Both the position numbers and the translations under genes were made by a program. Shown piece by piece: positions 50,565 through 62,500 of a stretch of DNA of 64,000 nt. Each line of letters starts with the position of its first letter. The stretch's first letter is position 1. Source of the stretch: Saccoglossus kowalevskii (taxonomy: Eukaryota > Hemichordata > Enteropneusta > Harrimaniidae). The notes under the pieces were generated by a model that saw only the letters and a list, made by a program, of their open reading frames with translations, had not been told where the DNA came from and made no database searches. The DNA lies in assembly GCF_000003605.2 (NCBI RefSeq), contig NW_003119425.1, positions 1,048,040-1,112,039 on the forward strand, given 5' to 3'.

Positions 50565-53500
50565 ATGACGTACATGAAGATAGCCAAGAAATCGGACCGG
50601 ATTCTGCACCTTTCCAGAGAGCCTGGCATCCGAGCATGGAGTATGTTTGTTGGTAAGTTCGAAATATAACGACTGTCTACTTATAATCGTGTCAAAATAA
50701 TTAAGGGGTGCATTATTGGGGTTTAAAATGTATTTAAAATCTCGCGAGGCTTCTTGAAAGTATGTTGAATAATACAGAGCTTAGCAGTACTAGTTTTACA
50801 CTCTTTTCACTCTGTCCGTGGTAGTCACGTGGTTTATGGTCCATTATAAAAACAAACAACTTAAAATAACATTTAAAAACTCAAGATGATGGTTGAAAAC
50901 CATGAACCAATTACAGTAACAGTAAATGTAACCTCACTATTTTGAAATGATCTGAGTTATCCAATCAGCAATCAGTTCTGTGCATAGAGGAGGNNNNNNN
51001 NNNNNNNNNNNNNNNNNNNNNNNNNNNNNNNNNNNNNNNNNNNCATGACCAATTACAGTAACAGTAAATGTAACCTCACTATTTTGAAATGATCTGAGTT
51101 ATCCAATCAGCAATCAGTTCTGTGCATAGAGGAGGGTGGTACAAAAGTGCATTATAACAATGAATCACAATCTCTTGAATTTAGATCTACATTTATATAC
51201 TATTGTTGAATGAATAAATATTTTTTTTTATATTTACAAAAAATTAGTTAACAACATTCAGAAAGAGTTTCTTTTCTATTCACAACTCTCATGAATACAC
51301 CATGTTTCATACACTGTTTAATCCAGATTACTCGGTTGGTTTGTAATGACCTCATTGTTTAGAATTCACTTAGGGATTGGTCAGTTACTTCGGCCTAGGG
51401 GGGGTCGACAGATTCCATTTTGCCAGCTTAAAATTTCAGTTGACCCACCCCCTATCAAATAAAAAAAAATGGGTGACCCACCCCATCATTATATTTTAAA
51501 ACATACTGACACCCCCCCAAAAAAAACCAAAAAACAAACAAAACAAAAACAAAACAAAAACAAACAACTACAACAAAGAAACATTAACAGTTCGGGTTCT
51601 GACATGATTACAAAATTTATCATGGTTTGCCATAATTTTGACATTTAATAGACCTTACCATATTGTAAGATAGTTTAAAAATATGATCTTACCCTTCTCC
51701 CAGACCTAGTTGTGTGATATGTACTCCCGTGACTCTCTTCATCACTTTTAACTTCTGAATCATCACTATCACTTTCACTACTGCTGTCTTCTTGGTTGCT
51801 TGAATCAGCCTCTGAACCACTATTGCTTTCACTGTTCCTCACCTCATACCTACTTGCACGGTGCATAGCCTGTCGCCACATACCTGCCTTCCTTCCTGAT
51901 CTAGTAATAAATGTATTACTGCTATCTTCAGTCTCAGAATCAGAAATATCAGTATGTCCTATCTCATTGACAACAATGTCCTCCTCTTCAGAATCTGTCT
52001 CATCTATAGAGTCAAGTTCCTCACTTTCAGAAAAACTTTCAAGATGTTGACTTATTTGTTTTTTCTTCCTGTCATCTATTTCTGCTTTCCGTAGAACATC
52101 ACATGTAATTGCCCGCAGTTTATCTTCTTTTTTCCCATGCTTTGTCAATTTATTATAATCCAAATACTTATTTAATTCAGAGATGGTCAGTGTTTTTAAC
52201 CTTCCTTTCATGATTATATCTAACCAGTCATAATCCTTATAATCTCTCTCCTGTTTCTTCTGTTTTTGTTTTTGTCGATCTTTGCTTCTAATCTGCTTCA
52301 ATTTCTTTAAATTATCCAGGTGCTTTAAATAATTAACTACATGGATGTCTCCCACTGCAAATTCTTTTCCAAATGATGTAATCACATCAGTGTCACCCAC
52401 TGTGAGCTCACCATTTTGAAAGCGTCTAGTGATATTGACTCTTGGTTGCCAGTCGTCAGGTTGGCGAGGGTTTCCAGTATCATCACAATTTGGTGTCTGG
52501 AATACATCCATATAATGAGATGTCTTCTGTGGGTCAGGAATTGGCTGTGGTATTCTTTTAATTATAGGACCAGTGAAAGGATGTGTTTCACAATATTCAC
52601 ATAAGTTGCCATGTTCTAAACATCCAGTTTTCAAATATTCAATATACAGTTCACCAACTTTAAAATGGCTTTCTATAAAATTAAGAATCCTGCCAATGTA
52701 GGTTGACCCAGGAACAGACTGCTTAGCAGCTGCACTACTACATTTAGTGTATTCATGAATTAGGTGTCTATTGTCAAAAAAGAACATGTCCTTAACCTCT
52801 TCTGAGATATGTGCTTTGATGTAATCAGAAAGGACTGGTGCACCATCAATACGTCGAGCTACTTCGTCAACTACATCCCATGCCTTTTGTGCCATTCTCT
52901 TCTTCTTGTATTCTTCATAGTTTTCAACACTCATTTCATCAATATCATTTTGGGTCATCCCCTCAAATCTTTTATGCTTTTCCCAAATAATAGTGCTACC
53001 ATCGACAACTGCATCACCTATGGCTGAATTTGTACGCTCTGCTTCTCCCTGCCCACTATCACCCCTGGAACGATGACAACGAACTCTGTAATCCGAATTG
53101 TGAATCATGGCCAATTCTGCTTCTCTGAACCTCACTTCTAGATTTGACACACCTACACCAGGTCCAGCGTCAGTGAGATCTGCCCATCTGGGTTTGACTG
53201 AAGGAAGACACATATCATCAAATATCACAGTGGCGGAAGTGCACTCTTTCTTCAGCTCATTACATGTTGCCAGAATCTCTTCACATTGGATATCTGGTCC
53301 TGTCAACTGTGTTAGTAGTGAAGTATTGCATGTGACTATTCTCTGTATGGCTGGAACAATACGAGAGGAAAATAACTTCATTTCATCAACTCTGCAATTA
53401 CATGTCTCTAATTCTGTCAACGCAGCTTTGATTCGGCTCTGCAAGTGTTTTCTCCGTTCTAACTCATATTCCCTGTGTCTACAGTTTCTGTCCCCTGTAA

Positions 53501-56500
53501 CTTTTCCTACATCTTTATCTTCTGTCATCAGCATGTAAAGGGCAAGGTCATCTCTTATTTGTGCACACAGTCCTCTATACGGTGAGCTATACAGTGGTTC
53601 TTTCTCTTGCATTACTTCAAAAATGTCTGGATGTTTGTGTCGTAATTTGTGTGTTTCTGAAGCCCAAACTGTTCCTGATAAACCAATCAATGCCTTTGGC
53701 TTTACAAATACAAAGTGGTTATCAGTGTCGGTGACTAAATGCTCTTCACCATTTTCTATTACTGGTTTCTTAGTGAATATTCTATGTGCTGATGGTGTTA
53801 TATAAACATCCTTTTCTGGCCAATCATATTTCGGCAACTTCCTTGCCTGGTGAAAATCAGACAGTGTGGCAATCTTTTGTTTCCTGGTTTTCGCAAAACC
53901 TTCTGATGTGCCAGGACGTAGATAAGCTTTATCGTCAATACTTCTCATGAAGCAGTATTTCAATGTCTCGTTGTCACCTGAAAAAAATGTACGTTTTATG
54001 TTTTTCACATGGGCTCGTTGATAATGTGTATTTTCATTTGAAACATCTTCTGCTTTAGGTGGTTTCTTGAAACAGAATAGACCCCTTCCTCTATGCTGCC
54101 TTGCCTGGATTGAACATTTATTGCGAGGTATTGCTAGATTGTACACTGTTGTTGAAGATTTGATGAGCTTCTTGTTCTTTTGCAAAAGTCTATAATTTGC
54201 AATATTGAGAAGATCACCTTTCTTGACACGTCTGTTAGTGTACATCACAGTGTCGTGACGACGGCCATGATAGGTGCTTTTATCTTTGATACATTTTGCA
54301 ATGAAATCCTCATCATCACTATCCAGCATTGGTTTGCGACCTTGTGGTACTAAAAAGCATTTTCTCTTCAGTCTTTCTGTCTCAATGAGAAAGTCTGCTT
54401 TTCTTTTTACTGCTTTATTCTGTCTTACCTTGTCATGCTTTGTTTCTGGTTTAATACGAACTTCAGTTTCTTTTAATTGTTCACATAAAATGTCTATCTT
54501 ATTACGGACATTGTCAAGTTGAACCTCTGTTCATGTGTTCTTCTTTTTTTCCAGCAGATTTTCTAATGTTTCTATCTGTTTTGAAGTTTCAGTCTTCTTG
54601 GCTTCCAGGTGCAGTTTTATCATGTCTGTTGCAGCTATTGTAGCATTTTTCACTTCTGTAAACTCTGTCAGTATCTCTTGCAACATTGTCAGAATCAATT
54701 CCTATGTTTATTATTTCAGATCTTGACAGTGTAGAACTCAGAAGGACCCTTGCACAAATCTTATCCCATTCAGTATCCATAGTTGCAATAATGTTCTGAA
54801 TATTTGTCTTAGATATATCAAATCTGGTAGGTTTTCTTGAAACACATGACATCACTACATCCAGAAATTTAGCATAGTCAAAATACTGAGAGTTTAGCAC
54901 GACAAAACGCTTCCCTGTGGATATAGATAAACAACAGATTGTAATGAACTTATGATTTCTTTGTTTGTATATAATATTGTAAATACTTTATTTGTACTAG
55001 GATTTAATTTTTGCTATTTGCTATTTTCGCTGAAGGTATTTTTCCACTAAAACAAATTTCAGTGAAAATGCTGTTTTTCCTATACTTTACATTGAGTCCT
55101 GATACAACTCAGTGCAAATTTATAGATCCACACATAATGCCTGAATACTGTTTTATACACAGTACTGTGCTCATATATTTAAAACATGTCACAAAACCAA
55201 AACATCAATTTCATTTGGTAAATGTAAATGTCATTTTTAAATTTAAATGTCATTTTTAAATCAATAATTTATTATTAGACAACAAGTTAAAATTATTATA
55301 AAAATATAGATTATAGAATTTCCAATTTAGTTTTACCAATACAAGGTCTAGTAAAAAAACAAAATGTGATTATTACCAAGTCTATGTAAGAAAAATACTC
55401 CCAGGTGAATTGTTTTCAATGTATACAAAATTAAATTACAAATAACTCACCTATAGATTTCATTGTGACGACATTTACACATAATCCATGGGTAGGATGT
55501 AGAAGATTCACTTTAAATTGGTCTACATGTACTGTATTTGTGTGGTGCCTGCTGTACAGTTCAAACGCCTCAGTCATGGTCATATACCCCCTCATTTGAC
55601 CAGCAGGAGAATCAATTTCAGTAGACAGTCTGTCATCAAGCATTAGATGATCAAGGATATCAATAAGGCCATTTAAATTTTGAAGTGTAGATTCTAAACA
55701 TCGCTGCTGTGCCAACGTTTTCAAACTTTGTAGACGAATTTCATGAAAAGCAATTTACCAGCTGCCTCAAAATAACACCAAAAAAATATTTATATAATAA
55801 TATTTTCACAGTATTACTATTTATTTCTTTTTTATTATTATTATTACTTATGTATTTTATTGTTCCTTATATCCTTATTGTATTCTAATCTAGATCCCAG
55901 AAGGGATACGACATCAATAAAGGTTGTTATTATTACATATGATTGTCACTTGGATTGGTACAGGGTTGAAGTGATGGCGATATAGAAACCTCATTGTACT
56001 CTACCTTTGCACTTCTTACAGCTTGCCTGCTTGTACTACACACCGATCTTCCAGTGATGTCCTTTGTATCTTTTCTCATACTGATTTGTGAATCATGCTT
56101 CAAATTTCCCACTGATAAACCCTGACCCCTGACCTGATCAGGACTACCCTATTCAAGATCGGGGTGTCAGTATTATATTATAAGCTCGGCATGAAAATAA
56201 TTAAATTTTGAATACATAATTATTTGTTTGCCTGTAATTTATCTACTTTTAAAAATAATTTGCGTTTTTTGTGGCAAAAAAGTAAGAAACACAGTAATTT
56301 CCAAGTACATGACCTACTTTACCTATGCACATAATGCAGTGGCCCAGCATTGGAGAACATAAAAAACAAACAAACCCATGGCATTTCATTTCTTCTGCTA
56401 GCTAGGTGTCTGCTAGCTTTCAAGCGATAAGTACTTGTATTTCAAATGAGCCTGGTCATGGCCAGTCCAAAGCAAGATTTTGTTGGTTTATGAATGAAAT

Positions 56501-59500
56501 CGGACGTGAATATGTGGATACCTTTCTCAGCAAAGATTATTTTGACTTTATTGCTGATCTTGACGACGATGACATCAGTCACCTTGGGTTGCAGCAAATG
56601 CCTGGAGTGGTCAAAACATTGCGACTGAGAACACGGCAATTAAAAGAACGTCTTCAGAAGCAAAAAATTGTGCCAGCTCCAAAAAAATTGAGACAAACTG
56701 GTAAGTAAGTTTGCACATCTCCCCAATTTTGTGTATACTGTAACTAATCTAAATCTAACTATGTTCGTAATACAGTGTAATTTATCATACTACCAGGTAG
56801 TACCTTTGCAAATGGGCACAAGACTCTTTAATGGGGGTTATTTTCGTTCAACGTAATTGCAATATTTTTTTGTTCGTACAACGTAAATTGACAAAATAAA
56901 TTCCGTAATTGTGTAATCACAGGCTAGACGTACAACGTAATCAATCAAATATTTTTTTCGTACACTGTAAAAATGTGCAATTTTTCTCGGTACGTACAAG
57001 AATTTTCTAGGTTTTCTTTCTTAATCTTTTTTAGCCAGTACAATTCACAGATCATATTTATTTTGATAAATTTCAAATGCGTACATTTATAAAACTGCTA
57101 TATTTTAATTATTGCTTGTTTGGTAAAATTGATTGTGTAAATTTTAATTGTATTTAAAATAGTAGAATATAATATATTCTGTTCTGTTTATCCAGTAATG
57201 TAATGATTGGTCTAAAAAAAAATTGGGTAGTTATCTTTTTGCGTAAAACCAGTAATTGTAATGATAAACTAATTGTCATCTTGGTTTTATAATTTGCCTA
57301 CAGTGTTGCCTTGGGGATGTACATCAAAACCAGTACCAGATGAGGCATGGAAACAAACCAAGTGGTGGTATTCGTCACCAAAACAGGACAGAACAATGTA
57401 TTATAATTCTATACTGCCAAATATGTTTTCAGCAGCACATCCATTTTTGCAAGATAATTTTCATGATTATCTACTAAAAGAAAGAGCTGATCGCTACCAA
57501 CGTAAGCAAAAAATTGAATGTTGGGAAAAAAGCTTCACCTTTAACATGTCTGGTAATGAAGCAGCATATGGAAAGTTTCTAACCTTACCAGTGCCCCCCA
57601 AACCAGAGCACATTCCCCAGTGCGAAAAGGGATCAGTATCTTGAAGTCAATGATGACAGAAGTCAATGATGAGCGTAATACACTGAAAAAGGTCTACCAA
57701 AATATTTATGACACCAGTGGGAAAAATCTGAAGGTATGGGCAAAGGAACAGAACCAATATACTGTTGATATGCTTGACACTACAAACAAAGTCCAAGAGA
57801 AGATGCAGTCTTCATTAACAAGGCTGGAGTCAACATTGACACGCATGAAATCCATACTTGTTGGTTTAATAGGTACCAGGAGTCAGAGTAATGCAAGCAG
57901 ACGAAAGAAGGAAGGGAAGCATAAAGCAAAAAACCGACTACAGAAAAGGCTGCAGGAAGGAGGGAAATCTATGCTGCTAAAGATAGTAAATAAAAGCAAA
58001 GCTGTGGAGTACTCACTTGATAAACGCCCTTATAAGATAGGAAAAGAAGATTTGAATTTAGGAGGTTTGAACTCTTTGAAAACTAATTTTGATTTAAAAT
58101 ATCTTTCATATCTTATAGACCAGGAATGCTTTACACCCGAAGCACAATCTGTGCTGATGAAAACAAAGGAAACTTTGATTTTTGCTTAAATTTGTGTTGG
58201 ATTTTGATATTTTACAGAGCAAAATATGCCCATTTAAAAGTTAAAAAAAAAAACTATTTATTTATTTTTCATTATTTATTTTAATTTAAATATCAACATT
58301 TTCACAAATTTAATTTTTTTTGATTTGCTGAACAAAAACTGTTACAGCTCTTTTTACTAATTGCTGTGTTGTCTTTTCGTCTCCTGTTATAATTGTCTTT
58401 TTTGATGAAAAAGTGATATTTTTGACTTCTTGTTAAAAACTGCAAGTCTGATTACTTTGATACTATACATATAGAGGTAGACCTCTCTTAGATTTGTTAA
58501 ATTTGTGATGATATCTTCAATTATCTAATGTTAATGAATATTTTTGTTGAAAACTGTAAGTCTGATTGCATTGATACTATACATATTGTTCATTTTCTAA
58601 TGATATCTTCAGTTCTTTAATTGAAATGTGCATTGCTAACAGCAGAGCTATCTCAGCCGACAGGCTGCTTGTTTATCTTTTGTTCTGAAATAAATTTTTA
58701 AAAATATATGCATAAGCTTGTGTGTGAATTCTGGAAAACATGGTGACCCCCCCTATTCATGATATCAAAAACAGGGTGACCCCCCCTATCCGCAAAACAA
58801 AAACAGGATAACCCCCCTACTGATCCACCGACTCCCTCTAGATCGAAGTAACTGACCAATCCCTTAGATTCATAAATACATATTTACTTCATTGTTGATT
58901 TTTTCACTTATAGGTGTTATATCAATAGGTATTGGTGCTGTATATTTCAGTTTGGATAACATAGTATGGACATCTGTGTGCATTCTGGGTAGTTTTATAA
59001 TTGCTATGTCCTGCCTGGATGATTGGGAGGTAAGAAATAATACTGTGCAGTAGACCAGTTTTGGATTTCCTTATAGCTTAATAGTCACCATGCATGTTGA
59101 TTCACTCTTAGTCAGCAGAAATATGTTCAGGTAAACCCCTACTCATAAATTTGAATACCCAGGCTTCTATGACAGAAATATTATGCCATATTTTAAATTG
59201 TAGGCTGATGACATAAGCTGAAAAAATTATATATTGTTAATTATGTGCTACTTTTTCTTGACCTGAATTATTTTTAAAAGTGTCAAAAAGGATTTTTTTC
59301 TTTAACATTGTGTTCTGTTTAATAGTTCTAAGAATTGCATTTTTTTTTTGGAAAAAATTAGAACAAGTTTCTCAAATTACATCACTTTAACACACACAAA
59401 ATAATGCTATTTCATGGTGCCATTGGACAATAGCTCCATGATTTTAGATAATAAACCAATGAACATTGTCATGTGATTTATGACCAATGTTCTCAATACA

Positions 59501-62500
59501 TGTATTCATGAGTAGGCTTCTACCTTAAGGTATCTCTGTTCAGTCTCTGACACAAAAATAGATTTAAATAAAAAAAAATCACAAATGACTGGTTACAAAA
59601 TTGACCTTTTCTCAGTTGTGAGTGAGTACACAGTAATAAAGCTACCAGGGAACTCAAAACTTAATGATTTATGAAATAATGAAATGTGGGAAATCAATTT
59701 TTTATAATCAGATGAGAATCATAAATTCTGTATTTATAAGTTTAAATTATTGATATCGGATCATAGCGCATATCGTATATTGTGACTAAATTATAACTTC
59801 ATTATGCTTCATTGCTGAAGATGCAGTGAATAATAGCTTCAATTTTTTTTTTCTCACTCTAGGAATGTATTTTTAACAAGGGAACCAAAGAAGTAAGGAT
59901 GAAGACGTTTAACTTGATGCAAAAATTAGTTTTGCCAGCTGGGAAACAGCGACAAGGTATGGTACTACAAGGCATTGGTAAATCAATTGTCCTTATTTGG
60001 ACACGGTGTTATGTCATTTCCTTAAATATTACGAATATCACTCTATCATTCCATTGGCCCTGAATCTGCATAACATATTTACATTAAATTCTGTAATCAA
60101 TATTTGTACTGATGGTACTGAACTCCCCACAGTGTCATATTGTGAATGAGGAATCCAATAGTGTGCAGCTACTACACTTGAATTCATCCATCCAACTGAA
60201 TTTAATTTTCGTAGACAGGGGAATACAATCTATAGTAGAATACAGGTCATTACCATAGTAACCATAGCATGGTCTTTTTTAAGCGTTAAATTCAGACAAA
60301 ATGTGGATTTACAGATTTGTGTGTGGAGTCTAATATCTCTGTTAATTTTGTTCAAACTTTGTGCAAATATAAATGTCATATAAGATGCTGATGCATATCA
60401 ACTGGTAACAATAAAAACAAAAGAAACTGGTGCTTTTGTTTTTTATTTCCCAAATCTATTGAATTCAACCATGGCTCCATTCAGTGCAGCAAAGGTATCA
60501 CCTTGGAAATAGAGGTTGATTTTTTTCAAAGATCAATTTTAACATAGTAGAAACTGTTGAATCAAAAAAGACAAAATTGAAGAATAATGTATACGTCATC
60601 TTATTCATGTTTTCATTATTATTGGTTAGCATAAAAACTCAATTAATTTACTCTATTACCTTTTTTATGCATAACACTGCATGTAAATCATTGATAACAA
60701 GGGAATTAGGAATAAAATGAAGCATGTTGCTGATTTTTTACGTTCACATCATGTTTATTGACTTACGTTCTCTATTGTCTTGCCGACTACACCTCCACTG
60801 ATTACAGCCCGAGATTGCAACACATCATATCCATGTATTAAAACAATTATACTACCACAATTTTTGTTCATGGTACTGATAATACCATTAGGATGAAAAT
60901 AAAAAAAATTAGGGGTCACCATCTTGTTTTTCTAGGAGCAAGACTCAGAATAGCCTGACAAGGTCTTGTGAGTTGTGCCCTCTGTGGTGTTCCAAACCCA
61001 ACACACGCTTGACAGAACGATGTAGTTTTTCACTTCCCCCATTTTTTTTTGGTACCCAAACAAATTTCAGGAATGTCAGATAGTGACAGCCATCAAAGAG
61101 TAACCATTCACAGCAGAGTTTATTTGTTGATATACGGTAATGTGTGATAAGTTGCTGGTAAATTTCCGCCCAATGTTTATCATCTTGTTGAAAACAATCT
61201 GTGATTGTTGCCGACAATGCAAACATGGCTTTGATTGACGGTGTTACCATGACCACCAAAATGAATATTCATTGAAACTCATTGCAAGAAGGCGTGAACT
61301 TTGCGAATTCACAGTATTGATCTTGCTGACGAGACATACACTATTCTGTCAGGTGTTAGTGTGGTCTCATGACATTCAGTCGGCGAGGGCGCTACTCACC
61401 CACTCCAACATATCAGGCTGGAGTCTGAAATATCATGGAAAATAACTCACATTTTTTCTCTTGTTTCTATAGGTGAAATTATTTCTTCATATCACAGAAT
61501 TTCCTGAGTGATATTTTCCAAAATTAACATTAAATTTAGTGAGATTCCATAAAAGTTCTCTCCCCAAATGCATTGCACAGATGTGCAGTAACATTCTCAG
61601 TAGCGCAAATTTTGAATTTGACTCAAACTATATTAAATACGAATACAGAAACGATTACTATCTCAATATAAATATCTCATTTCAGTTGTAGCCAACCTGT
61701 CTGACATCATAGCTGTACGTGTACAGGAAGAAGATATCAAATACGCTGGCAAAGGACATTACGTTGTGCTAGTGTTTGGTACTGGGTTTGTCATCCCAAT
61801 TGCAGAGAGGTGTACAATAGGCGATAAAAAGTTAGTATGCCTTAGTATAATTGTTATACTCGATAATTGTTTTTGTATATTTTTTTTAAATGATTAAAAT
61901 TAACAAATAAGCATTCAAAAAATGCATAGTTTATATTATGCAAATTTGAAAAATTTTCCAACTATCATTTCAATGGGAAAAATTGACAGCGTTCAATAGG
62001 GTTGTGAATCATTGATTAATTTAGTTCACTTTGAAGATTATAATTAATCATAATGGTTTAATGTGATGATGACATTGTATGTTGTTGTCCTTCCTCAAAA
62101 TCCTTTCCCCCCTCTTTATTACATTCTATATACCGATAATTTATGATCAGGGAATATTAAGTTATGCAGCTTAGTTTTCCTTGCATATGAACACCTCATT
62201 ACATGAACAACCTAGAACACTATCCCAGAGTTATTGAAACCGAAATCATCATACTAATTCAGAAGGCAAGACAACATGGTCAATTTTTTACAAAGTTCAG
62301 TTACACCAGGCTGCCACAATCTCTGAAGGCTTTCTTGTTATTTCTATAAATGTACATTTGTCTCGCAATTCACGATCGTCATGCAATTCACACGACTTCA
62401 GATAGAATCTTTATCGCATATCACATCACATTACATGCTTAAAGCAGGAGGGGAGTCACCTGCGCACGTGTGAGAATTGAGTTCCAAGCGACGCTAACAA

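Larger units (their letters stand above)
51373..58863. mobile_element. 7.5-kb two-gene DNA transposon, superfamily not recognised
   Basis: Both ends carry GGGATTGGTCAGTTACTTCG as a perfect 20-bp inverted repeat, extending to 35 bp with four mismatches. TTA lies on both sides (51370-51372 and 58864-58866), fitting a 3-bp target duplication. Just inside the ends are C-rich motifs of the GGTGACCC type, two on the left and three on the right. On the plus strand they read the same way at both ends. Inside are a minus-strand transposase-like gene and a plus-strand SAM-domain gene, transcribed away from a shared centre near 56 kb. The element sits in CYBC1 intron 1 and contains an older repeat fragment at 58.4 kb. 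PIF/Harbinger elements also use TTA-like sites and a two-gene plan, but this protein does not look like HARBI1. Confidence 0.9.

Noticed and set aside
51675-54329. Reading the 884-residue protein as an ordinary host gene of CYBC1 intron 1
   Set aside because: It lies between perfect inverted ends with target duplication and next to a second element-borne gene, which marks it as transposon cargo.
60000-60300. Search for tRNA, rRNA or CRISPR features in the window
   Set aside because: No cloverleaf with A and B boxes, rRNA-like core or spacer-repeat array was seen anywhere; the direct repeats are contiguous minisatellites without spacers.
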